Assembly: GCA_027484825.1 (NCBI GenBank)
Contig: JAIXSE010000001.1
Location: 124,001-188,000, forward strand
Direction of reading: 5' to 3'
Origin: Rubrivivax sp.
GTDB lineage: Bacteria > Pseudomonadota > Gammaproteobacteria > Burkholderiales > Burkholderiaceae_C
Length of the DNA stretch: 64,000 nt
This document shows positions 11,161-21,634 of the stretch, one piece after another. The notes beneath the pieces were generated by a model that was given only the letters and a program-made list of their open reading frames with translations, had not been told where the DNA came from and ran no database searches. The position numbers and the translations under genes are program-made. The number at the start of each line of letters is the position of its first letter. Positions within the stretch are counted from its first letter, which is position 1.

Positions 11161-12101
11161 TTCTCGACCCCGATGCCGTCCCTGCTCGCTGGGAGCGCCT
11201 GCAGGCGCACCTGGGCGATGTGGGGGGACTGACCATCCGCCGCGCACTGCCCACGCCCAAGCACCGCATGGTGGGGGCCTGGTGTTTCCTGGACCATGCC
11301 GGTCCGGCCGATCTGGCACCGGACCATCCGATGCGCGTGGGGCCGCATCCGCACACAGGGCTGCAGACCTTCAGCTGGTTGATTGAAGGGGAGATCCTGC
11401 ATCGGGACAGCCTGGGCTCGGAACAGGTTCTGCGCCCGGGTCAGGTCAATCTGATGACGGCGGGACGCGGGATCAGCCATTCCGAGGAATCGCTGACCTC
11501 CCGTCTGCAGCTGGCGCAGCTGTGGATTGCCCTGCCGGATGCAGTGCGGCACATGCCGCCCGCTTTCGAGCACTTCCCGGCCATGCCCCACTTCAAGACC
11601 GGTGGCTTCGACACCATGCTGCTGATGGGTGAATTCGGCGGCCATCGCTCGCCGGTGCCCAGTCACACGCCGCTGCTGGGCATGGACCTCAGCGCGACCC
11701 ATGCGGCGGACGCTGAGCTGCTGTTGCATCCGGACTACGAGTACGGGCTGATGGTGCTGGAGGGTGAGATGGCGGTGACGGTGGGCGATGAGTCCACCGG
11801 CCTGAGCACGCCCGGGCAGCTGCTGTATGTGGCGCCGGGCGCCCGGTCACTGAAGCTGCTGTCGGGCGGCGGCCGCAGCCGCGCGCTGCTGCTGGGCGGG
11901 CCGCCCTTCCAGGAGCCGGTGTTGCTGTGGTGGAACTTTGTGGGCCGCAGCCGCGAAGAGATGCACGGCTATGCGGCCGAGTGGAACCAGCATGAGAGCG
12001 GAGGCGTCTTCGGTGCGGTGCAGGGTTACGCCGGCCCGCGCCTGCTGGCGCCGCCGGTGCCCGCACTGAAGGTGCCGGTGGCACCGGACCCTCTTTCCTG
12101 A
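11157..12101 (+). CDS. pirin-family bicupin protein (copper operon member)
   Basis: A 314-residue pirin-like protein. The N-terminal cupin has the pirin metal-binding His pattern (VGPHPHTGLQTFSWLIEGE, LHRDSLG and MTAGRGISHSE). The C-terminal cupin is more divergent. Pirins are non-haem iron proteins, some with quercetin dioxygenase activity. The gene overlaps cueR by ATGA, so it is translated with the copper operon, which is an unusual association. Its last 76 nt overlap the end of an oppositely oriented gene. Confidence 0.85.
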   Translation: MILDPDAVPARWERLQAHLGDVGGLTIRRALPTPKHRMVGAWCFLDHAGPADLAPDHPMRVGPHPHTGLQTFSWLIEGEILHRDSLGSEQVLRPGQVNLMTAGRGISHSEESLTSRLQLAQLWIALPDAVRHMPPAFEHFPAMPHFKTGGFDTMLLMGEFGGHRSPVPSHTPLLGMDLSATHAADAELLLHPDYEYGLMVLEGEMAVTVGDESTGLSTPGQLLYVAPGARSLKLLSGGGRSRALLLGGPPFQEPVLLWWNFVGRSREEMHGYAAEWNQHESGGVFGAVQGYAGPRLLAPPVPALKVPVAPDPLS

Positions 12102-13231
12102 CCCTCGTCTGAGGGCGCCCCACTCGGCGGCATCGCTGCCAGGGGTGGGGGGAGGCGGGGGCTGGCCGGCTGGCCCCACGACGGGGACAACTCCGGCAGC
12201 GCAGCCTGGATGCGCTCCTTGAAACTCCAGGCATCGTTCAAGGTCCACTGCGGGGGGCCATTGGGAGGGGCGCTGCGCAGGAAGTCGGTCAGATCGACAT
12301 TCATCGACTGCCGCAACAGTCGAAGCACCCCCAGCACGGCCTCCTGGTCGGCAGGGGACAGGAGCGGCCCTTCTGGGGGCGGCCGCTCCCACGCGGCATG
12401 GAAGCAACTGGAGAAACGATTCAGGAGCTCATGGGCCACCGGGAAGATCTGCGCTTCCAGCCGGTTCTCCATGCCCGTGGCCGCGATGTTGAGCTCCTCC
12501 ACGGTCGGTGCCGGCGCGCAGAGGCGCGTGGAGGGATCGGCCGGGCGAAAGCCAAAGGCGTCCAGCAGGCTTCGCACCTGCACGTCTGCAGGGAGCTTGC
12601 GCGCTTGTCCTGCGGTGAGCGGCCGCTCCTTGACCAGCAGCATCAGCGCACGCTCCTGCAGCAGGGCACGAATGCCGTTGGCATCCGCGCCTCCAGGAAT
12701 TCGTCGGCGCAGCGTATCCAGCACAGTACCGAAGGCTTTGGCGGGCGGCATGCTGTCGGACTGCAGCGCAGTGGCGAGGCGTTCACACAGGTCGTCCCGG
12801 TCGCTGCGTTCAATCCGGGCGTCGGCCTCGAGCAACTGCAGCAGCTGGGTCAACCACCGTTTGCCATGGCCCAGCATCTGGGCCAGCCGACCGCCATCCA
12901 GGTTCATGGAGTCCTGCAGCCCCTTCAAGGCCTGCTGCAGACGCCCCATGGCGTCGCCCGGCGCCAGATGCGTCAGCAGCCGATGAAGGGCCAGTTCGAG
13001 CTCGTGCTTGACGAGGTCGGACTGCGGCGTGGCGAGATAGGCGCGCAGCGGCATGTCGCCCGTGAAGAAGACACTGCGGGACAGGTCCGCCGGGGCATCA
13101 GCGTTGCCGGCATGACCCGTAGCGATCGTGGAAAGTGAGGGGTGCGGGGGCGTGCACAGGCCGGCGGCTGCCTCAGCCGCCGGGTGCAGACCCGGCCCCG
13201 GCGGTGCGCTCCCCGAGATCGGAAACGACAT
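12026..13231 (-). CDS. uncharacterised 401-residue protein
   Basis: I do not recognise this protein. It starts with an excellent ribosome-binding site (AGGAGGG, 8 nt before the ATG). The first 55 residues are Pro/Gly/Ala/Ser-rich and probably disordered; residues about 60-350 look almost entirely helical with many Leu repeats, and the final 50 residues are again Pro/Ser/Gly-rich. There is no signal peptide or membrane segment. A 6-bp hairpin (CTGAAG/CTTCAG, 13243-13265) abuts the ribosome-binding site. The architecture of a disordered head and a helical body resembles secreted effectors in a general way, but no secretion signal or Hrp-type box is visible. It is a lone gene whose 3' end is antisense to the pirin gene. 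Confidence 0.65.
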   Translation of the reverse strand: MSFPISGSAPPGPGLHPAAEAAAGLCTPPHPSLSTIATGHAGNADAPADLSRSVFFTGDMPLRAYLATPQSDLVKHELELALHRLLTHLAPGDAMGRLQQALKGLQDSMNLDGGRLAQMLGHGKRWLTQLLQLLEADARIERSDRDDLCERLATALQSDSMPPAKAFGTVLDTLRRRIPGGADANGIRALLQERALMLLVKERPLTAGQARKLPADVQVRSLLDAFGFRPADPSTRLCAPAPTVEELNIAATGMENRLEAQIFPVAHELLNRFSSCFHAAWERPPPEGPLLSPADQEAVLGVLRLLRQSMNVDLTDFLRSAPPNGPPQWTLNDAWSFKERIQAALPELSPSWGQPASPRLPPPLAAMPPSGAPSDEGQERGSGATGTFSAGTGGASRRGPA

Positions 13232-13287
13232 GAGCCGCCCTCCTGAAGTACCGAAAGTCCTTCAGTCAGGGCGGCCCCGTCAGGAGT

Positions 13288-14163
13288 TCAGGCGAAGCGT
13301 CCCGCCTGGAAGTCCCGCACCGCTTGCAGCAGTTCGCCCTCGGTGTTCATGACGAAGGGGCCGTACTGCGCAATCGGCTCATTCAGCGGCTTGCCCGCGA
13401 TCAGGATCAGCCGCGCGCCGTCCTCACCCGCCTCAAAACGCACGCCGTCCGACCCGGCCGTGTTGGCCAGAATGGCCATGCGCCCCGCCGGCACCTTGCA
13501 GCCGGTGTCAAAGCGCACGTCCCCGCGGTAGACGTACAGGAAGGCGTTGTGCGTGGCGGGAATCGCCTGCTCGAAATGTGTGCCCGGCTGCAGATGCAGG
13601 TCGAGGTACAGCGGCTCGGTGGTCTCGCGCTGCATGGCACCTTCCACCCCGTGGCTGCTGCCGGCAATCACCCGCACTGTGGCGCCCGGAAGCTGGGCTT
13701 GCGGAATTTCGCTGCTGGGGATGTCCCGGTACCAGGGGTCCCGCATCTTGTCGCGACCGGCCAGGTTCAGCCACAGCTGGAAGCCCTCCATGCGGCCCTC
13801 CTGCTGCTCCGGCAGTTCCGAATGCACCACACCGCGGCCGGCCGTCATCCATTGCACGCCGCCACTGCCCAGCAGGCCTTCATTGCCGGCCGAGTCGCGG
13901 TGACGCATCTGGCCTTCCAGCATGTAGGTCACGGTTTCGAAGCCGCGGTGCGGATGGTCGGGGAAGCCGGCGATGTAGTCGTCGGCATTGTCCGTGCCGA
14001 AGGCGTCCAGCATCAGGAAAGGATCCAGTCGCCGCTGCAGGTCATGGGTCAGCACGCGGGTGAGCTTGACGCCCGCCCCATCGCTGGTGGCCATCCCCTG
14101 CACCAGGCGCTCGACCTGACGAGGCGTCGCAACGGTGAAGTTCGGGGAAACAACGGCAGACAT
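13288..14163 (-). CDS. pirin-family protein (YhhW-like)
   Basis: A 291-residue pirin with the metal site HPHRGFETVTYMLEGQMRH and GRGVVHSELP in the N-terminal cupin and a well-conserved C-terminal cupin. Related YhhW proteins oxidise quercetin. The ATG follows an AAAGGAAA ribosome-binding region, 26 nt after the azoR stop, so the two are co-transcribed. Azoreductase plus pirin suggests handling of quinones or flavonoid-like phenolics, an inference from context. It is only distantly similar to the pirin at 11157-12101, so this is not a recent duplication. Confidence 0.9.
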   Translation of the reverse strand: MSAVVSPNFTVATPRQVERLVQGMATSDGAGVKLTRVLTHDLQRRLDPFLMLDAFGTDNADDYIAGFPDHPHRGFETVTYMLEGQMRHRDSAGNEGLLGSGGVQWMTAGRGVVHSELPEQQEGRMEGFQLWLNLAGRDKMRDPWYRDIPSSEIPQAQLPGATVRVIAGSSHGVEGAMQRETTEPLYLDLHLQPGTHFEQAIPATHNAFLYVYRGDVRFDTGCKVPAGRMAILANTAGSDGVRFEAGEDGARLILIAGKPLNEPIAQYGPFVMNTEGELLQAVRDFQAGRFA

Positions 14164-14189
14164 GAGGATTTCCTTTCCTTTGACAACAA

Positions 14190-14801
14190 TCAGGCCAGCA
14201 CTGAAGCGATTTCGGCGCGCGCACCCGCCAGGCCTTGGGCGGTGGCTTCGGGGCCCATGTTCAGACCTTCGGCGTAGACAAAGTCCACATCGGTCATGCC
14301 CAGGAAGCCCAGCGTGACCTTGAGGTAGGGCACCACATTGTCGGTCGGCTGGCCGCGATGCACACCGCCGCGGGTGGTCACCACGATCACCTTCTTGCCG
14401 GTCACCAGGCCTTCCGGACCATTGGCGCCATAGCGGAAGGTCACGCCGGCACGGGCGACCGCGTCGATCCAGTTCTTCAGCTGCGAGCTCACGCCGAAGT
14501 TGATCATCGGGGCGGCCAGCACGATCACGTCGGCGGCTTGCAGTTCGCCGATCAGGCTGTCGTTCAGGGCGACACGGGCCTGCTGGTCGGTGCTGCGCTG
14601 TTCACCCGGGGTGAACAGGGCGCCCAGCGTGGCTTCGTCCATCGGGGGCAGCGGATTGGCGGCCAGGTCGTGCACGGTGGTCTTGGCACCGGGGTTGCGG
14701 GCCACCAGGCCGGCCACGACTTCGTTGGCCAGCAGGGTGGAGACGGAGCCTTGGCCGTCATGCAGGCGGCGGGCGCTGGAATTGATTTGCAGAATGTTCA
14801 T
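14190..14801 (-). CDS. azoR: FMN-dependent NADH:quinone oxidoreductase/azoreductase
   Basis: A 203-residue flavodoxin-like protein matching AzoR in length and motifs: [11 protein letters not shown] at the N-terminus for FMN phosphate binding, then [19 protein letters not shown] and TRGG. These enzymes reduce quinones, and azo dyes, with NADH and protect from thiol-reactive quinones. A GGAGAG ribosome-binding site precedes the ATG. It is divergent from a LysR regulator whose likely operator lies between, and is followed by a pirin gene in the same operon. Confidence 0.92.
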   Translation of the reverse strand: MNILQINSSARRLHDGQGSVSTLLANEVVAGLVARNPGAKTTVHDLAANPLPPMDEATLGALFTPGEQRSTDQQARVALNDSLIGELQAADVIVLAAPMINFGVSSQLKNWIDAVARAGVTFRYGANGPEGLVTGKKVIVVTTRGGVHRGQPTDNVVPYLKVTLGFLGMTDVDFVYAEGLNMGPEATAQGLAGARAEIASVLA

Positions 14802-14889
14802 GGTGACTCTCCGGTTGCATCAGGGGTGTGAGGGAATGGCTTCACTGTATTGAGAACCCCGGAGCATCAGAAGCCCACCATTTGGATAA

Positions 14890-14913
14890 GATTGTTCCAT
14901 TGATCGAACAATC
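14890..14913. promoter_or_regulatory. LysR-type operator between azoR and the LysR gene
   Basis: A perfect 8-bp inverted repeat GATTGTTC-N8-GAACAATC in the 133-nt divergent region, with the T-N11-A form of LysR recognition sites. It lies 21 nt upstream of the LysR gene start and 88 nt upstream of azoR, suited to autorepression and activation of azoR. Confidence 0.75.
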
Positions 14914-14934
14914 GGGCCGAACGCCCCTGTCGCC

Positions 14935-15876
14935 ATGAGTCTGGATGCCGATGACCTGCTGGTGTTTGCGCGTGTGATGGACGCTGGCAGCTTCAGCCGC
15001 GCCGCCGAGCGCTTGCATCTGCCCAAATCCACCGTGTCGCGGCGCATTGCCGCCCTGGAGGAGCGCCTGGGTGAAAAACTGCTCCAGCGCAGCACCCGGC
15101 GCCTGACGCTGACTGACTTCGGCCAGGGCGTGCTGGACCATGCCCGCGCGCTGGCCAGCGAAGTGGACAGCGCCCTGGCCCTGGCCCTGCACCGCCAGAA
15201 GCGCCCCACCGGACGCCTGCGGGTGTCGATGCCGGCGGACTTTGCCCATCAGATGCTGCGCCCGATGCTGAGCCAGTTCGTGGCGGACTATCCAGAGGTG
15301 CAGTTGGAGCTGGACCTGTCCCCGCGCCGGGTGGATCTGATCGCCGAAGGATTTGACCTGGCCGTCCGCATGGGCGAGTTGCCCGCGGACAGTCAACTGG
15401 CCGCGCGGCGCCTGGCCATCTTCGGCAGCGGGCTGTATGCCTCACCGGCCTATCTGCAGCGGCACGGGGAGCCGCAGATGCCGGAAGGGCTGATCAGCAT
15501 GCATGGCCTGATGATTCTGGGCCGCGGCGGCGATGCCTTGCCCTGGCGCCTGTTCGCTCACCATGAGGCCGCGGAGGAAGATCAGCGCACCTGGGTCGGC
15601 GTGCCGGAGCGTCGCACGCTGGCCAATGCGCCGGACATGCTGCTGCAAATGGCCCGGGACGGCCTGGGCATCACCTGGGTGGGCAACCAGTACGCGCAGA
15701 GCTTTGTCGACAAGGGTGAGCTGGTGCGGGTGCTGCCGCAATGGTGTGCCGAACCCAGCACCTGCTGGGCGGTGTTTCCGCAGCGGCGACTGATGCCGCT
15801 GCGCACCCGGGTGTTCCTGGACGCCATGACGGCGGTGCTCACGCCGCTGGATCAGTCGGCGCTCTTCGAGCGCTGA
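14935..15876 (+). CDS. LysR-family transcriptional regulator
   Basis: A 313-residue LysR regulator. The N-terminal helix-turn-helix spans about residues 5-64 (AGSFSRAAERLHLPKSTVSRRIAALE) followed by the linker helix and a type 2 periplasmic-binding-protein effector domain. It belongs to the subgroup that often controls adjacent quinone reductases or dioxygenase-like genes. Divergent from azoR-pirin with a perfect palindrome between, it most likely senses an electrophile or phenolic and controls that operon. It converges with the TonB-like gene, 9 nt from its end. Confidence 0.9.
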   Translation: MSLDADDLLVFARVMDAGSFSRAAERLHLPKSTVSRRIAALEERLGEKLLQRSTRRLTLTDFGQGVLDHARALASEVDSALALALHRQKRPTGRLRVSMPADFAHQMLRPMLSQFVADYPEVQLELDLSPRRVDLIAEGFDLAVRMGELPADSQLAARRLAIFGSGLYASPAYLQRHGEPQMPEGLISMHGLMILGRGGDALPWRLFAHHEAAEEDQRTWVGVPERRTLANAPDMLLQMARDGLGITWVGNQYAQSFVDKGELVRVLPQWCAEPSTCWAVFPQRRLMPLRTRVFLDAMTAVLTPLDQSALFER

Positions 15877-15885
15877 GCCGAGCCG

Positions 15886-16743
15886 TCACTCCATCTGGAA
15901 GCCGATCTCGACGCTGACCGGCCGAGGCTTGTTCACCGGCGCAAAGCGCCACTGCTTGACGGCGGCCACTGCGGCCGCGCTGAGCTTGCGATCGGGTGAC
16001 TTCAGCGCTTCCACGCCCTCCACCGAGCCGTCCGCCTGGACCACGAACTTGACCAGCACCGAGCCATTGCGCTGCTGGGACAGCAGGGCGCGGGGATATT
16101 CCGGATCCACCTTGGTGATCAGGCGCAGCGGGGTGTCCTCTTCCGGCAGCGGGGCGGGTTCAGGCTCAGGCTGCTGGGCCGGCGCGGCAGGCACACCCAC
16201 GGACGGCGCCGTGGTCGGAGCCGCCATGGCCATGGTGTCGGGAATGCGCCCGGTGTAGGCGGGGGTGGCGGGGTTGGCCGGTGCGGCGGCACTGCCCGCG
16301 GCCGATGCGGCCCCGGTGGTCAGCGAGGTGCGGGTCATGCCGCCGCCATCGCCGCGCTGCACATCGGCGGCGCTGGCGCTGGCCACGGTGCGGCCTTCGT
16401 CGCTGTCGCCCTTCTTCGCCGGTGCCGGTGCCTTGGCCACCGCCGCGGCCGGCTTGGGCTCGGGCTTGGCGTCGGTCTTGGCCTGGTGTTCGGGTTTCTT
16501 GGTCTCGCCCTTTTCCGCGTGGAACTTGATCCACTGGAAGACCTTGTCGGCGTCGCGCTTGGCACGCTCGACATCGCTGAGGGCGGCTTTGCCATCGGTG
16601 GCCGATGCAGCCCCCGATGCGGCGGCGCCATTGGCGCCAGGCGAGCTGGCACCGGCTGCCTGCGCCCACACGTTGGCCCCCGTCAGCATCAAGCACACTG
16701 ACAGACAGCTGGGTACCAGGACCCTGCGAGAACGACCAATCAT
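15886..16743 (-). CDS. TonB-family C-terminal domain protein
   Basis: A 285-residue exported protein. A signal peptide (residues about 5-27, ending NVWAQ) is followed by a long Ala/Pro/Lys-rich linker (about 30-195) and a C-terminal TonB domain (about 200-285: DPEYPRALLSQQRNGSVLVKF, then VKQWRFAPV and PVSVEIGFQ). The start at 16743 is preceded by GAGAGGGTGGGA; the frame extends upstream but this choice gives the normal signal peptide. It has a cleavable signal, not the usual N-terminal membrane anchor, and no exbB/exbD nearby, so whether it energises a receptor is uncertain. Confidence 0.75.
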   Translation of the reverse strand: MIGRSRRVLVPSCLSVCLMLTGANVWAQAAGASSPGANGAAASGAASATDGKAALSDVERAKRDADKVFQWIKFHAEKGETKKPEHQAKTDAKPEPKPAAAVAKAPAPAKKGDSDEGRTVASASAADVQRGDGGGMTRTSLTTGAASAAGSAAAPANPATPAYTGRIPDTMAMAAPTTAPSVGVPAAPAQQPEPEPAPLPEEDTPLRLITKVDPEYPRALLSQQRNGSVLVKFVVQADGSVEGVEALKSPDRKLSAAAVAAVKQWRFAPVNKPRPVSVEIGFQME

Positions 16744-17063
16744 GATTCCCACCCTCTCAAGGCAATGCCGCTTCTTCTTTGTAAGCAAACCCGCGGCGAG
16801 TAGCGACAAAGTGTAAGAAGTCACCCCCGCGACTGCTGCTCGGTATTTGCCCGAGGTTTGTGCCCTCTTTGCTGCACTCGCCGGAAAAAATCACAACTCG
16901 GTCCGAGGCCGTGCAAGCCCCATGCCGACGCGTTTGTAACGGCTTGGCGCCAGGACCGAGCCGGGCCGCCATGGTGCGGTGCACACCGCCCTCCGCTGGG
17001 GCGCAGCGGGAGCCGTCGAGGGGCGGCGCCCGGCCGACGGCCGCAGCCTCCCGCCAGCGGCGC
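16744..17063. other. gene-free divergent region between TonB-like gene and thi promoter
   Basis: About 320 nt without a convincing gene. It must hold the TonB-like gene's promoter (a weak TTGTCG...GCTTAC pair can be read on the minus strand near 16800). Nothing else recognisable was seen apart from GC-rich sequence. Confidence 0.5.
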
Positions 17064-17093
17064 TTGAGTCCGCTCCTCGGCGGCCCCTATACT
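17064..17093 (+). promoter_or_regulatory. sigma-70 promoter of the thi operon
   Basis: -35 TTGAGT (17064-17069), 18-bp spacer, -10 TATACT (17088-17093). The expected transcription start at about 17100 is exactly where the TPP riboswitch begins. Confidence 0.75.
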
Positions 17094-17100
17094 GCGCGCC

Positions 17101-19396
<2,296 letters not shown>

Positions 19397-19399
19397 GCC

Positions 19400-20569
19400 A
19401 TGGCCCGCATCGTGATCGCCGGGGCGGGCCTGGCCGGCCGCCTGTGCGCCTGGGCGCTTGCACGCACCGGTCATGCGGTGACGGTCTGCGACCCGTCGCC
19501 GGATGCACAGCCGCGTTTTGACGGCACCGGCGCCGCCGCCTTCACCGCCGCGGGCATGCTGAGCCCGCTGGCCGAGCAGGAACAGGGCGGCGCTCAGGTG
19601 GCCGCCTGGGGCTGGCGTTCGCTCGCGCTCTGGGCCGGGCTGGTCCCGGCGCTGCGTCCGGCGGAGGTGCCTTTTCAGCGCGACGGCAGCCTGCTGCTGG
19701 CGCACCGCAGCGACCTGGGGGCCGCGCAGCGGATCCTGGCGCTGATTCCGGGCGCACGCGCTTTGGAGGCCGACGCGCTGCAAACGCTGGAGCCGGCCCT
19801 GGTGCCCAGCCTGCACGGCTGGCTGTTGCCGGGGGAAGGGCGGATCGGACCGGTGGCGGCAATGCAGGCGCTGGTGCAGGCAGCGCCCGAGGTGGACTGG
19901 CGCTGGCTCTGCCCCGTTCAGTCGGTCTCGCCGGGGCTGGCGCGGCTGACCTCGGGGGAACAGCTGCGGGCGGACTGGATCATCGACACCCGCGGCCTGG
20001 GCGCCTCGCCGAACCTGCCCGTGCGCGGGGTGCGTGGCGAGATCGTCACCTTGTCCCTGCCCGGCCATGGGCTGCAGCGTCCGGTACGCCTGCTGCATCC
20101 CCGGCACCGGGTGTACCTGGTGCCGCGGACAGCACAAGAGCTGGCGGTGGGCGCCAGCGAGATCGAGAGCGAGGACCGCAGCCCGGTGTCTTTGCGCTCG
20201 GCGGTGGAACTGATGGCTGCGGCGCACAGCCTCGTTCCCGCGCTGGCGGAAGCCCGCATCCTTCGGCTGGATCGGCATCTGCGCCCCGCCCTGCCGGACA
20301 ACCTGCCGATGACCCATCACGAGCCCGGTCTACTGCGGCTCAATGGCCTGTACCGCCATGGCTGGCTGCTGGCGCCGGCGCTGGTGGAGCAGTTGCTTCA
20401 GACGGCTGGGCTTGCGGCGCTTCATGCACTGGCCGACGTACCGATGGAGGCGCCAACGCCAACGTCAGCGTCAGCGTCCGCGTCAACGCCAATGCCCTCG
20501 CCAACGTCCCCGCCCGCGCCATTGCCCAGTCAGCACTCCCCTTCGACCCCGTCCCTGCAAGCACCATGA
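19400..20569 (+). CDS. thiO: FAD-dependent glycine oxidase-like ThiO
   Basis: A 389-residue FAD-dependent amine oxidase. The N-terminal dinucleotide-binding fold is IVIAGAGLAGRLCAWALARTGH, and further conserved segments include TAAGMLSPLAEQE and a C-terminal GLYRHGWLLAP. In thiamine synthesis ThiO oxidises glycine to the dehydroglycine used by ThiG. Position between thiC and thiS confirms the role. The last 40 residues are a Pro/Ser/Thr/Ala low-complexity tail (DNA about 20450-20560) that the FAD fold does not need. The stop overlaps thiS by ATGA. Confidence 0.9.
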   Translation: MARIVIAGAGLAGRLCAWALARTGHAVTVCDPSPDAQPRFDGTGAAAFTAAGMLSPLAEQEQGGAQVAAWGWRSLALWAGLVPALRPAEVPFQRDGSLLLAHRSDLGAAQRILALIPGARALEADALQTLEPALVPSLHGWLLPGEGRIGPVAAMQALVQAAPEVDWRWLCPVQSVSPGLARLTSGEQLRADWIIDTRGLGASPNLPVRGVRGEIVTLSLPGHGLQRPVRLLHPRHRVYLVPRTAQELAVGASEIESEDRSPVSLRSAVELMAAAHSLVPALAEARILRLDRHLRPALPDNLPMTHHEPGLLRLNGLYRHGWLLAPALVEQLLQTAGLAALHALADVPMEAPTPTSASASASTPMPSPTSPPAPLPSQHSPSTPSLQAP

Positions 20570-20790
20570 CCACCGCCACCATCACCATCCGGCTGGATGA
20601 CCGCGAACTGCAATTGCCCGCGGGCAGTCGCCTCTCCGACCTCCTGGCGCTGGAGGCCTTGCAGCCGCTGCCTCCGGCCGGTGTCGCCACCGCACTGAAC
20701 GGCCGCTTCATCCCCCGTGCGGCGCGCCCGGACACTCCGCTGTCCGACGGCGACCAGGTCCTGCTCTTCCAACCCATCGTCGGAGGCTGA
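20566..20790 (+). CDS. thiS: sulfur carrier protein ThiS
   Basis: A 74-residue ubiquitin-like protein ending in the essential Gly-Gly (LLFQPIVGG). Its C-terminus is thiocarboxylated to donate sulfur to the thiazole ring. LNGRFIPR and LSDGDQVLLFQP are normal family segments. It overlaps thiO and is followed by thiG after 1 nt. No thiF adenylyltransferase is present in this window. Confidence 0.95.
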   Translation: MTTATITIRLDDRELQLPAGSRLSDLLALEALQPLPPAGVATALNGRFIPRAARPDTPLSDGDQVLLFQPIVGG

Positions 20791-20791
20791 C

Positions 20792-21634
20792 ATGCCCGCT
20801 TCCCCGTCCCAGTCTCTGCCGTCCCCCTCGTCGGCTTCGGCAGCCGATCCCCTTCGCATCGGTGAGGTCTCGTTGACCAGCCGTTTCTTCCTCGGCACCG
20901 CCGGTCACCCCAGCCCGCAGGTGCTGCGCGAATCGATTGAAGCATCCGGCACCGACGTGCTGACCGTTGGCCTCAAGCGCACCTTGCACGGCGACAACGG
21001 CGCCCTGGCCCACGCGCTGACCGATGCCCGTGCCCGCGGGGCCCGATTGCTGCCCAACACCGCCGGCTGCCGCAGCGCCCGGGAAGCGGTGGCCCTGGCC
21101 CACATGGCCCGAGAGCTCTACGACACGCCGTGGATCAAACTCGAGGTGGTGGGCGACGACCACACGCTCCAACCCGATCCCATCGAACTGCTCAGCGCCG
21201 CCACAACACTGGCGCGTGACGGCTTCGTGGTGTTCCCCTACTGCACCGAGGACCTGGTGATGGGGCGCCGCCTGCTGGATGCTGGCTGCCCGCTTCTGAT
21301 GCCCTGGGGCGCACCGATCGGCTCCGGTCAGGGGCTGCTGCATCTGCCGGGTCTGCGCACGCTGCGGGAGCGGCTGCCGGACACGGTGCTGGTGGTGGAT
21401 GCGGGCATTGGCGCACCGTCCCAGGCGGCGCAGGCCATGGAGCTGGGTTTTGATGCGGTGCTGCTCAACAGCGCGGTGGCCCAGGCCCGGAATCCGGTGG
21501 CCATGGCCGGTGCGTTCCGGCAGGCGGTCGAGGCCGGTCGGCAGGCCTGGCGTGCGGGGCTGATGGCGCCGCAGTCGATGGCGGTGGCCAGCACGCCGGT
21601 GAGCGGGCATGCCTTCCTGCTGGGAGACGCGTGA
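20792..21634 (+). CDS. thiG: thiazole synthase
   Basis: A 280-residue TIM-barrel enzyme joining deoxyxylulose phosphate, dehydroglycine and ThiS thiocarboxylate into the thiazole phosphate. The Schiff-base Lys lies in WIKLEVVGDD, and the phosphate-binding segments WGAPIGSGQG and VVDAGIGAPSQA are present. About 20 extra Ser/Pro/Ala-rich residues precede the conserved barrel. The start at 20792 is 1 nt after the thiS stop with GGAGG just upstream inside thiS. The stop overlaps thiDE by ATGA. Confidence 0.95.
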   Translation: MPASPSQSLPSPSSASAADPLRIGEVSLTSRFFLGTAGHPSPQVLRESIEASGTDVLTVGLKRTLHGDNGALAHALTDARARGARLLPNTAGCRSAREAVALAHMARELYDTPWIKLEVVGDDHTLQPDPIELLSAATTLARDGFVVFPYCTEDLVMGRRLLDAGCPLLMPWGAPIGSGQGLLHLPGLRTLRERLPDTVLVVDAGIGAPSQAAQAMELGFDAVLLNSAVAQARNPVAMAGAFRQAVEAGRQAWRAGLMAPQSMAVASTPVSGHAFLLGDA

